The translations under genes and the position numbers were made by a program. This document shows positions 59,001-64,000 of a stretch of DNA of 64,000 bases, piece by piece. Where the stretch lies: positions 21,329,232 to 21,393,231 of the forward strand of contig OW388300.1 of the NCBI GenBank assembly GCA_936450465.1, in the 5' to 3' direction. Below the pieces are notes generated by a model that was not told the origin of the DNA, did not search any database, and saw nothing but the letters and a program-made list of their open reading frames with translations. Source of the DNA: Gibbula magus (lineage: Eukaryota; Mollusca; Gastropoda; Trochida; Trochidae). Position 1 is the first letter of the stretch, and each line of letters starts with the position of its first letter.

Positions 59001-62000
59001 TTTTTATGTCCCTATTTGGATGTATAAACGTTGAAGTTATGAACCTATTGCTTGAACATATGTTTGCGAGCATTACTTCAAACATCTAACCTACCCAGAG
59101 CCTAGATTTTCGAAGATCTCTTAGTGCTAATATGTTCATAAGTACAACACATTAACATTGGCTTATGACAATCTTAGCACTAAGAGAGCTTCGAAAATCT
59201 AGACCCAGGTCTCTGACCCTCCTTTGCTATGATCACAAGGTCTACACTTTGCACTTACAGACTTTGGAAGTTGAGGATGTACTTCAGATCATATTCTGAA
59301 ATCAAATTGGCAGTTATTAATTGTTGCCATCAGTCCCTTGGAAGATAATTCCATCTGATGTTGTGTTCTTGTGCTGCAGGATTCTGACGACTCTGCGCTC
59401 GCTGGTAGCGATGAACGAAAACCTCAAGAGACAGGAGAGGGAGTTCAAGGCTCACTGCAAGGTTGTTTTGGATCAATCATCATATAAACCGTATTCCCCC
59501 TGATAAGCGCCGGGTCTCCAATAAGTGCCAGGCCTCTAATAAACACCGGGGTCGAGGGTAGTTGAAAACAAAAGTGCCCGGCCTCTAACAAGCGCTGGGT
59601 CTCTAATAAGTACTGGGTCTAAACCATTAGATTAATGCTTCCTTAGTTAACTAAAATTTCCATTGAAGAAATAAGCGTTGGGTCTAAAAAAAGCGTCAGG
59701 CCTCTAATAACTGCCGGGGGGGTCAAGGGATGCTGAAAAAATAGGTGTCTGGGCGCTTATTAGAGGAAATACAGTATAATACATAGAAGATACTAAGCAA
59801 CTAATATTCCATCTATATTCCAAACTAATAGGCATCTGTTTGATAAGAGCTTCCATGATTTCTGACATACATGAACCAGCTGTCTTCCTTTAAGGTTTAA
59901 CGTCCATACGATCTAGATCTGATCACCTTTACTTTACTTAATTATGGTTACTGAGAAAGCCATGCGGATGTGCTTGCAATTAAGACAGTGAAAGAGAGAT
60001 AATTCCAGATTAAGCTAGAACTCAAGTCAAAGGGAGACAACCATGAAGAGAATAGTCTCACGTTGAGATATATTTTAAACATTAAAATAACACATCATAA
60101 TATATACATAGATAGATAAACAACTTTCCAGTTAATACCGTTTTGATTCAACGAGTCTTTAATTTAGTACTGAACGAGCTAAAGCAAGTTTGATACCAAA
60201 TTATTGAGTTTTATGAAAAAGTTATTACCGTATTTCCTCTAATAGGGGCCGGGCCTCAAATAGCAGCTGGGGGGTAAAGGTAGGCCTACCTAAAGGTCAA
60301 TAAGAGCCGGGCCTCAAATAATGGCCGGACCTCTACTATGGGCCCAGTTTATATTGCATCAATGATCAATCCCTACTAGATCTATTTCTATTTAAATATT
60401 CCCAGGCACTAAGAGGGTTAAACTACCATGCTAAATCTGGTTTACGTCACATTGCGAGGAGTTTGTGTTATTCTTTTTATAGTTTTTAGCTCATCAGGCC
60501 TGAAAGGCCCGATGGGCTTATGGCATGGCATGGTGTCCGGCGTCCGTCCGTCCGTCCATCCGTCCGTCCATCCGTAAACTTTTCGCTTTTTCGACTTCTT
60601 CTCCAGAACCAATGACTCCACAGAGCTGAAAAGTTGTGTGCAGACTGCTTGGCCAATGGGGATTCTAAATTGTAGATTTCGTGACCCCATGACCCCAAAT
60701 GGGGTCACAGGGGTCACATCCTTAAAAACCTATTTTCATCTTCTTCTTCAGTTCCAAAAGGTCTAGAGAGCTGAAAAGTTGTGTGCATACTCCTTGGGTA
60801 ATGGGGATTCTAAATTGTAGATTTCGTGACCCCATGACCCCAAATGGGGTCACAGGGATCACATCCTTAAAAACCTATTTTCATCTTCTTCTTCAGTTCC
60901 AAAAGGTCTAGAGAGCTGAAAAATTGTGTGCAGACTGTTTGTCCAATGGGGATTCTAAATTGTAGATTTCGTGACCCCATGACCCCAAAGGGGGTCACAG
61001 GGGTCACATCCTTAAAAACCTATTTTCATCTTCTTCTTCAGTTCCAAAAGGTCTAGAGAGCTGAAAAGTTGTGTGCAGACTCCTTGGCCAATGGGGATTC
61101 TAAATTGTAGATTTCGTGACCCCATGACCCCAAAGGGGGTCACAGGGGTCACATCCTTAAAAACCTATTTTCATCTTCTTCTCCAGTTCCAAAAGGTCTA
61201 GAGAGCTGAAAAGTTGTGTGCAGACTCCTTGGCCAATGGGGATTCTAAATTGTAGATTTCGTGACCCCATGACCCCAAAGGGGGTCACAGGGGTCACATC
61301 CTTAAAAACCTAATTTCATCTTCTTCTCCAGTTCCAAAAGGTCTAGAGAGCTGAAAAGTTGTGTGCAGACTCCTTGGCCCATGGGGATTCTAAATTGTAG
61401 ATCTCGTGACCCCATGACCCCATGACCCCAAATGGGGTCACAGGGGTCACATCCTTAAAAACCTATTTTCATCTTCTTCTCCAGTTCCAAAAGGTCTAGA
61501 AAGCTGAAAAGTTGTGTGCATACTCCTTGGGTAATGTGGATTCTAAATTGTAGATTTCGTGACCCCATGACCCCAAAGGGGGTCACAGGGGTCACATCCT
61601 TAAAAACCTATTTTCATCTTCTTCTCCAGTTCCAAAAGGTCTAGAGAGCTGAAAAGTTGTGTGCAGACTCCTTGGCCAATGGGGATTCTAAATTGTAGAT
61701 TTCGTGACCCCATGACCCCAAAGGGGGTCACAGGGGTCACATCCTTAAAAACCTATTTTCATCTTCTTCTCCAGTTCCAAAAGGTCTAGAGAGCTGAAAA
61801 ATTGTGTGCAGACTCCTTGGCCAATGGGGATTCTAAATTGTAGATTTCGTGACCCCACGACCCCAAATGGGGTCACTGGGGTCACATCCTTAAAAACCTA
61901 TTTTCATCTTCTTCTCCAGTTCCAAAAGGATAGAGAGCTGAAAAGTTGTGTGCAGACTCCTTGGCCGATGGGGATTCTAAATTGTAGATCTCGTGACCCC

Positions 62001-63632
62001 ATGACCCCAAATGGGGTCACAGGGGTCACATCCTTAAAAACCTATTTTCATCTTCTTCTCCAGTTCCAAAAGGTCTAGAAAGCTGAAAAGTTGTGTGCAT
62101 ACTCCTTGGGTAATGTGGATTCTAAATTGTAGATTTCGTGACCCCATGACCCCAAATGAGGTCACAGGGGTCACATCCTTAAAAACCTATTTTCATCTTC
62201 TTCTCCAGTTCCAAAAGGTCTTGAGAGCTGAAAAGTTGTGTGCAGACTCCTTGGCCAATGGGGATTCTAAATTGTAGATTTTGTGACCCTGTGACCCCAA
62301 TCTTGGTCACGGGTCATGACCCAAAAACCTATTTTCATCTTCTTCTCCAGTTTATATGTAAAGCTCCAAAAAGGTGAAATGTTGTGTAGGTGATTCTTAA
62401 TTGTAGGATTGGTGACCCTGTGACTCCAAATGTGGGTCACAGTGGTCATGATCTAAAACCAATATTATTTTGCTTGTTAACAATGTATTACTTGAGATAA
62501 CTTAGATATTCAACCTTAGATAAAAAAATCATTAAAATTCTGATGAGCTACAGAGCCCATGGCTCTATTTTTATATTTTGATATAGTTATTAGTGGTTGT
62601 CATGTGTATTGGTCAAACCTAAAAAATAATAAGGTCCTGGCCTCCAATAACTGCCTGGGGGTAATAGCCCTTCATTGTTAATAAGGGCCCAGGCCCCTAT
62701 TAGAGGAAATACGGTATATGGAAGGAAGTTTAGTATTCTGTTTATGTCAACATTATTGAATTGAAATTGCCAACACTTTGCTGAAACTAAGATTTCTGTA
62801 GTTATTTACAATAGTGATGGCGGTATGACCATTGCGATAACACAACTGTACTTTCAATGGTATGATACTGGTTTGATATTGCTGATTTTACACAGGGGTA
62901 TCTTCCACAGGCGAGTTATAACATTCAATATTATATATTTGTGCTGAATTCTTAAGTGATAATTACCGTAAGAGAATAATTTACAACATATATTTGTCTT
63001 TGATTAGTAAGTCCTTGCATTTAACCAGCATTCATATGATAAATGACATTGATGAAATTGATTTTATAGGATATTTACAACGATGTTTGCCATCATAGGT
63101 AACAAATTGAATAATGGGTTATCTCCCTTATTGCTACAGGAGGAGATGGAACGATTGAAGAGCAACATCAGTCAGCTGAAAACAGACATGGACGAGGATG
63201 ATTCCGTGGATAAAGTCAGTACTTTTGTCTTGTTAAAACTTTCTACAATAATGATTTTGTCTCATACAGTTCATTTACATCAAAATGGTAGTATAAAGAG
63301 AGAAGTTACACATTGGGTCTTCTATAGGTGTATTTTGTCATTTATCCTACGAACTGAAATGTTGCAAGAAATATAATAGATGAAGAAAATGGATTTTAAT
63401 TTCATTTTTATTTTTATTTCATAATTCGTAACCCAATCATTAAAAGATCACAAGGGCACAATAAAGAATTTGCATATTTCTAATATTGTCCCCAGTCTTC
63501 AGCACATCACTTCTAGAAAGCCAATATCCTGGGTACTATATAGATGTGTCTATGTTTCAGGAGCGAGCAGGTCTGATTGACCGGCAGTACACAGCAGACA
63601 AGGAGAAACTACACAAGATCAGGATGCTTCTG
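28579..63632 (+). CDS. CCDC93: CCDC93, coiled-coil subunit of the CCC/Commander complex (5' 17 exons; 3' end beyond window)
   Basis: CCDC93 works with CCDC22 and COMMD proteins in the CCC complex on endosomes, recycling receptors such as LDLR. Exons: 28579-28683, 30977-31090, 31385-31479, 31767-31878, 32401-32499, 45231-45287, 45579-45676, 46203-46239, 53862-53957, 54402-54452, 55532-55618, 56481-56597, 57566-57628, 58849-58922, 59380-59461, 63140-63214, 63561-63632. All have GT-AG ends and compatible phases, totalling 478 codons. The N-terminal globular (CH-like) domain is very conserved: [101 protein letters not shown] charged linker leads to [21 protein letters not shown], then coiled-coil exons ([64 protein letters not shown]). 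Human CCDC93 is 631 residues, so about 150 are missing at the right. The exon 2 acceptor may instead be 6 nt downstream (avoiding a repeated Val-Glu). Introns 5 and 8 are swollen by transposons. Confidence 0.95.
28684..29864. other. CCDC93 intron 1, unique part
   Basis: This is AT-rich intronic DNA after the exon 1 donor GTATTT. A short self-complementary stretch (AGGATTAAAATCCT near 28855) is the only structure noticed. No further gene was seen. Confidence 0.5.
29865..30343. mobile_element. TTAA-ended MITE in CCDC93 intron 1
   Basis: It is flanked by TTAA at 29865 and 30340. The ends are inverted: TTTAAAGGGACACTACATG on the left, and on the right the complement of TTTAAATGGACACTCTGT. The interior shares ATTGTCCGGTTTTCGATCA and a GACAACAGTCA(T/G)TACTTCTCGA block with the MITE copies at 32863-33328 and 6765-19033. 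TTAA target use suggests a piggyBac-like origin. No coding sequence is present. Confidence 0.7.
30413..30510. repeat. Foldback palindrome, about 98 bp
   Basis: TTAATCACCCAAA and AGTTATTTAGATTAACT on the left pair with AGTTAATCTAAATAACT and TTTGGGTGATTAA on the right. The centre, GCGAGGGCGTTAGCCCGAGC, is GC-rich. It lies in CCDC93 intron 1. Confidence 0.8.
32863..33328 (+). mobile_element. TTAA-ended MITE, intact reference copy, CCDC93 intron 5
   Basis: Left end TTAAAGGTACATCCATTGTG and right end CACAATAGATGTACCTTTAA are terminal inverted repeats with TTAA at both outer edges. It is 466 bp with no coding. Its interior TGATCGAAAACCGGACAATG block and right-end block let the four-piece copy at 6.8-19.0 kb be recognised. 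Confidence 0.8.
34241..34327. repeat. Foldback palindrome, about 87 bp
   Basis: GTATAAACTTAAAAA and the CACTGTGCACACTTAGCG arm pair imperfectly with CGCTATGCGG..ACACAGTTTGCACAGCG and TTTTTTAAGTTTATAC. It is in CCDC93 intron 5 and non-coding. Confidence 0.65.
34632..35066. mobile_element. MITE with CAGTCTGATTAAAATC termini
   Basis: Left CAGTCTGATTAAAATCGAC and right GTCGATTTTAATCAGACTG are inverted. The similarity extends about 70 bp inward (TGCATCTACCGGGATACGAA against its complement). A second, shorter copy lies at 58574-58742. The single long frame inside (34834-35058) is not like any known protein. Confidence 0.8.
35512..35956. mobile_element. GAGGAAATACGGTAT-ended element with GACCCGGC units
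   Basis: The left end ATACTGTATTTCCTCTAAT and the right end ATTAGAGGAAATATGGT are inverted. The inside holds many degenerate units of the form GGCATCTATTCGAGACCC in direct order, with a unique AT-rich middle. It belongs to the family of 2510-2657, 59488-59777 and 60227-62715. Confidence 0.7.
35957..38033. other. CCDC93 intron 5, unique AT-rich DNA
   Basis: No gene or clear element was recognised. A T10-G21 homopolymer junction lies at 37567-37597. Such a junction is prone to replication slippage and to assembly error. Confidence 0.4.
38034..38104. repeat. (TCCA)n microsatellite
   Basis: About sixteen tetranucleotide units TCCA, with TCCG variants near the right end, precede a tandem-core element left end. 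These elements carry TCCG/TCCA runs just inside their left end, so the microsatellite may have grown from one. Confidence 0.85.
38118..38760 (+). mobile_element. Tandem-core element, left-end fragment
   Basis: It begins TTAGCTACCGGTAATCAG, then GACCTGAAAGGCCCGATGGG and CTTATGGCAT, the usual left end with a small insertion in the terminal repeat. The usual 140-bp core and right hairpin end are missing. Part of the inside (near 38620, GGAATTGTGATACTTGGA) matches the fragment at 1530-1716. Confidence 0.5.
38761..41016. other. CCDC93 intron 5, unique AT-rich DNA
   Basis: No gene, RNA or clear transposon was recognised. TTAAAGATGCACTAATTATG at about 38978 resembles the start of a TTAA MITE, but no matching right end was found. 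Confidence 0.4.
42377..42545. repeat. 169-bp perfect palindrome
   Basis: Two exactly complementary arms of 77 bp, beginning GGAGATAAACCTACTGTG, surround a 15-bp loop, TCACGCTACGCGTTC. No mismatch was seen. It directly abuts the MITE at 42546 and interrupts a tandem-core array, whose uninterrupted sequence can be read at about 43955. Confidence 0.95.
42546..43422 (+). mobile_element. Element with ATTCTACCATGAC termini, carrying an OTU-like reading frame
   Basis: Left ATTCTACCATGAC and right GTCATGGTAGAAT are inverted. Flanking host array sequence (GAGAACT ... GAATAGCC) resumes directly outside. The interior is less AT-rich than its surroundings and includes the 132-codon frame 42884-43282. 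Confidence 0.6.
42884..43282 (+). pseudogene. Short frame with OTU-protease-like GDGNCL motif
   Basis: The frame has 132 codons. Residues 16-28 read [13 protein letters not shown], resembling the catalytic GDGNCLFR block of OTU-type cysteine proteases (Asp and Cys positions kept). Everything after it is unlike OTU domains and there is no second catalytic His block. A GT (GGGTAAGG) directly follows GDGNCLIR and could be a splice donor, which would make the block an exon end. It may be the remnant of a gene captured by the transposon, or chance. I do not assign a working product. Confidence 0.25.
44888..45127. repeat. 12-bp minisatellite (AACCTTGTATGT)n, about 20 units
   Basis: Twenty near-identical 12-bp units run up to about 100 bp before CCDC93 exon 6. 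A variant unit, AGAGCTTGTATGT-like, recurs in a patterned order. The minus-strand frame through it (44792-45178) reads a six-residue-type repeat and is only a translation of the array. Confidence 0.95.
45799..45934. repeat. Foldback palindrome, 136 bp, CCDC93 intron 7
   Basis: Arms of about 60 bp include GTTACACGCTG, GACAGGG and GGACTGTAAGACCCTTGTAT with their complements. The loop is GC-rich around CTGAGGCGCACCCG. A few mismatches lie near the outer ends. It sits between exons 7 and 8 of CCDC93. Confidence 0.8.
46240..47100. other. CCDC93 intron 8 before the DIRS insertion
   Basis: AT-rich, with no gene or clear element recognised. The DIRS left end begins directly after GTTAAAAAACA. Confidence 0.5.
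47101..47305 (+). repeat. DIRS left inverted terminal repeat
   Basis: It begins GATTCTTTTTCAGAAGGGAT and is otherwise the reverse complement of 53485-53693 with only a few differences. The outermost about 20 bp differ from the right end (TTTTCAGAAGGG here, TTGAAGAGG there), as is usual for DIRS elements. It includes CCTTGGGGTACTTATTGCAT and GTACTTTGGGTCACCCC. Confidence 0.95.
47382..49980 (+). CDS. DIRS gag-like protein (ORF1), probably spliced at its start
   Basis: The frame is open from 47890 to the TAG at 49978. It has no ATG near its start, though its first residues are clearly protein: [17 protein letters not shown], then [15 protein letters not shown]. This is a C-x2-C ... H ... C-x2-C ... 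C-x2-C zinc-binding head typical of DIRS ORF1. The bases before it (TTTTGTTTCTAG|CC) form a good splice acceptor. Upstream, ATGGCCCAAAAGCAATC at 47382 runs nine codons to a donor, GTG|GTAACT at 47409, in matching phase. I therefore propose exons 47382-47408 and 47890-49980. The rest is low-complexity Ser/Pro/Gly-rich, then a globular part (about residues 400-640), then a basic Gly/Lys/Arg tail ([16 protein letters not shown]) suited to nucleic-acid binding. Confidence 0.8.
50001..52094 (+). CDS. DIRS reverse transcriptase / RNase H / methyltransferase (ORF2)
   Basis: It copies the element's RNA into DNA. Counting from 50001, RT motifs are [14 protein letters not shown] (catalytic Asp near residue 160), [16 protein letters not shown], and YLDDWLL at about 224-230 (catalytic Asp pair). 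RNase H follows with [11 protein letters not shown] (Asp about 390), NVLELRAA (Glu about 422), LDNRTVMAY (Asp about 447) and RADALSRR (Asp about 498). The C-terminal part ([18 protein letters not shown], then WAFPPVPLI and [12 protein letters not shown]) is the DIRS-type phage-like DNA adenine methyltransferase domain. The frame has no ATG at its left edge and stays open back into the end of gag, so it is probably reached by frameshift, internal start or splicing. It ends within the recombinase frame. Confidence 0.92.
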   Translation: MSKIPGAGVPPETDTLCLLGHIPVGGRLSRFIDAWAKATSNTWVLSTLREGHMPQWKRGPPSFTGVRHTKVPSAPEKVDILRSEVKALLSKAAIELVPVGQEESGYYSTYFLVTKKGGGFRPILNLKIMNKLIEVPSFKMETLRSVISSVQVGEWLSSIDLKDAYLHVPMHPDFKKFLRFAFDGKCYQFRVLPFGISTAPRVFTKLMLVAAQVARSQGRCCHPYLDDWLLRALSQLQNHESTQAILHTLVSLGWIVNLKKSELAPSRDLVFLGSRFRTEPGIVSLAPDRVPKILGAVNSFLSAPTHTARVWLQLLGVMAATIDVVWRSRLRMRPVQQALAGLWSHSESYEKLLVTPGWVLPHLSWWTNVDHLTRGYPLQAPALTLTVQTDASLTGWGGVLGSRTVSGLWSQAESQMHINVLELRAARLVLQHLRDQVRGQVVRLQLDNRTVMAYILNQGGTVSPSLLEETWQFFLWCDEVDTTVLPVYLPGVDNIRADALSRRILAPHEWLLDREIFETISQLYGSFQVDLFASGTNFQIPQFCSRIPDTRALSQDAFELDWTDRVLWAFPPVPLISKVLARLATHPPRLLVLITPLWAAQTWFPQVLRSLAMPPVLLPCRPGLLSQDGAPHPNPRVQWVAWPLSGIASKVAVFLHELQTQYWLRGGIQRTFNMKIDGPAIRAGVQIGTYSIPFLQI
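51930..52993 (+). CDS. DIRS tyrosine recombinase (ORF3)
   Basis: It integrates the circular cDNA by strand exchange, replacing the integrase of LTR elements. The domain starts about [18 protein letters not shown], with an N-terminal core-binding half ([31 protein letters not shown]). The catalytic half contains Arg in SGRRVGDI (52406), His and Arg in KAHSVRA (52799 and 52808), Trp in IWSQ and the nucleophilic Tyr in FIRHYQLD (52907), so the whole R-H-R-Y set is present. It overlaps the end of the RT frame by about 165 bp in another frame, a DIRS hallmark. The same frame remains open back to 49907 through the entire RT, but that leading 675 codons reads as shadow, so I place the protein start near 51930. 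How it is translated is unknown. Confidence 0.9.
53351..53446 (+). repeat. DIRS internal complementary region
   Basis: Bases about 53351-53396 are the reverse complement of the first 45 bases of the element (TATGCAATAAGTACCCC ... GAAAAAGAATC). Bases about 53394-53446 are the reverse complement of its last 53 (CGAACAAACCTGTATAGG ... CCTTGGGGTA). The two halves meet at TCGA. In the DIRS model this acts as a template that brings the two ends of the cDNA together for circle closure. Confidence 0.92.
53485..53710 (+). repeat. DIRS right inverted terminal repeat
   Basis: Bases 53485-53693 are the reverse complement of the left terminal repeat. A further tail to 53710 (ACCTATACAGGTTTGTTCGA) is absent from the left end but present in the internal complementary region, which fixes the element's true end. 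AACCTATACAGGTT is itself a palindrome. Confidence 0.9.
54530..54620. repeat. Degenerate ATACAGTACAGT repeats, CCDC93 intron 10
   Basis: Four units of about 22-30 bp each contain (A/T)(T/G)ACAGTACAGT. The array is short and has no coding. Confidence 0.7.
54621..55531. other. CCDC93 intron 10, unique AT-rich DNA
   Basis: No element or gene was recognised. The intron ends with a long pyrimidine-rich run leading to the exon 11 acceptor GTTCAG at 55531. Confidence 0.5.
56750..57155 (+). mobile_element. tRNA-derived SINE interrupted by an inverted repeat
   Basis: The start has RNA polymerase III promoter-like boxes (TAGTGGTAGTCATGCAC and GGGGTCAAATCC). It is followed by TTGTGTCCTTGGGAAAGGCA, a block widespread in animal SINEs, and later by the tail-type CTCTGTAAATGGGTAGCTG. 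Between them, about 56870-56945 and 57020-57105 are inverted copies (GCATAACTCTTGCCAGTCT against its complement), which look like a separate foldback insertion. It lies in CCDC93 intron 12. Confidence 0.6.
58007..58354. mobile_element. MITE with CATCCTCGGTTACCCATGG termini
   Basis: Left CATCCTCGGTTACCCATGGT and right ACCATGGGTTACCGAGGATG are inverted with one or two differences. It is 348 bp and less AT-rich than its surroundings, in CCDC93 intron 13. No coding sequence is present. Confidence 0.75.
58574..58742. mobile_element. MITE with CAGTCTGATTAAAATC termini, short copy
   Basis: This is the same family as 34632-35066, with inverted ends CAGTCTGATTAAAAT and ATTTTAATCAGACTG and the shared GCATCTACCGGGATGC block. 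It is 169 bp, so it is nearly all terminal repeat. CCDC93 intron 13. Confidence 0.8.
59102..59202. repeat. Foldback palindrome, 101 bp, CCDC93 intron 14
   Basis: CTAGATTTTCGAAG and TCTCTTAGTGCTAA on the left pair with TTAGCACTAAGAGA and CTTCGAAAATCTAG on the right. A second inner pair, TTCATAAG/CTTATGA, closes the loop. Confidence 0.8.
59488..59777. mobile_element. GAGGAAATACGGTAT-ended element, CCDC93 intron 15
   Basis: It starts ACCGTATTCCCCCTGATAAG just after the exon 15 donor and ends TTAGAGGAAATACAGTAT. The inside consists of direct units of the form GCCTCTAATAAGCGCCGGGT, each about 20-25 bp. It begins only about 27 bp past the splice donor. Confidence 0.75.
60227..62715. mobile_element. 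GAGGAAATACGGTAT-ended element split by a tandem-core insertion
   Basis: A 24-bp perfect terminal inverted repeat begins ACCGTATTTCCTCTAATAGG at 60227 and closes with CCTATTAGAGGAAATACGGT at 62715. Between them, after about 260 bp on the left and 140 bp on the right, lies the tandem-core element 60487-62572. GGGCCGGGCCTC-type units flank the insertion on both sides. Confidence 0.75.
60487..62572 (+). mobile_element. Tandem-core (Helentron/pearl-like) element, 12 homogeneous 145-bp units
   Basis: The left end is TAGCTCATCAGGCCTGAAAG with GTCC/ATCC units. The core is about 12 units whose GGGGATTCTAAATTGTAGAT motif repeats every 145 bp (GATTC at 60661, 60806, 60951, 61096, 61241, 61386, then 61540 after a 9-bp insertion, 61685, 61830, 61974, 62119 and 62264). 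The right end is CTGATGAGCTA plus the AGAGCC-CAT-GGCTCT hairpin. Units are much more alike here than in the other copies, so this array is young or recently homogenised. It lies in CCDC93 intron 15. Frames across it are repeat translations. Confidence 0.88.
62716..63139. other. CCDC93 intron 15, right end
   Basis: AT-rich, with no element recognised. It ends in TTGCTACAG, the exon 16 acceptor. Confidence 0.5.
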
Positions 63633-64000
63633 GTCAGTTCTATATACCTAGTGAATGTTGCACAAAACTACCTTACCACTTAGGGTGCAACGATAAGCTG
63701 GAATATTGATGTACCTCGATGCGACAGTCACGATACAATACACGGTACATTTACATGCAAATATCGGATAGAAAACGATACATACCATAATTGAATTAGC
63801 AATTACCACTAGATTTATAAAGCACCACTTTTAGTTAAAATTTTAAAAGGATGTAACAGTTTGGAAAGTTTAACATGTATTCAAGTAACACAGAGTACTG
63901 AATCTTCATTGGCTGTCAGAAATAGGTCAACTACTTCGGTTTCTGCCGTAATATTACGAAGGAATCTTATTGGTTGTTATTCCGGTCTCTACCTTCGGTT
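63633..64000. other. CCDC93 intron 17, truncated by window edge
   Basis: It follows the donor CTG|GTCAGT. No further exon was recognised before the window ends. The remaining CCDC93 exons should lie to the right. Confidence 0.5.

Noticed and set aside
60442..62449. Several 60-90 codon frames on both strands
   Set aside because: They follow the 145-bp repeat period and carry the same peptide in each unit, so they are repeat translations.

Overview
This is animal nuclear DNA, AT-rich, with spliced genes and very many transposable elements. No bacterial-style operons are present. The proteins and the style of repeat (tandem-core elements of the kind described in bivalves as 'pearl' elements) suggest a lophotrochozoan, most likely a bivalve mollusc. 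That assignment is inference; no species-level marker was seen.

Two host genes can be read with confidence, and they lie head to head. INSIG (insulin-induced gene, the ER sterol-sensing partner of SCAP and HMG-CoA reductase) is on the minus strand: five coding exons between 24985 and 27404, plus an untranslated first exon near 28194. CCDC93 (a subunit of the CCC/Commander endosomal recycling complex) is on the plus strand. Its start codon is at 28579 and 17 coding exons reach 63632, after which the gene runs off the right edge with roughly the last quarter missing. The roughly 250 bp between the two transcription units looks like a shared promoter with two CCAAT boxes and an E-box overlapping an SRE-like site. 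Human CCDC93 and INSIG2 are also divergent neighbours, so this gene pair appears to be ancient.

The left third (1-22800) has no recognisable host gene and is a pile of nested mobile elements. It holds two copies of a long-TIR element with repeated subterminal motifs (1-2449 and 8778-13385), a PIF/Harbinger element with a broken transposase (7018-8733), and relics of a DIRS-like retroelement with a tRNA-Lys-like insert (about 13.4-18.9 kb). Several of these are inserted into one TTAA-ended MITE whose four pieces can still be recognised. A tandem-core element (19205-21270), a small MITE, a 115-bp miniature DIRS derivative and a 142-bp palindrome follow.

The right two thirds is CCDC93. Its large introns carry further elements: TTAA MITEs, foldback palindromes, tandem-core elements at 41.0-44.7 and 60.5-62.6 kb, minisatellites and a SINE. 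Intron 8 holds a complete, apparently intact DIRS retrotransposon (47101-53710) with gag, RT/RNase H/methyltransferase and overlapping tyrosine recombinase frames, inverted terminal repeats and a textbook internal complementary region. It ends only about 150 bp before exon 9.
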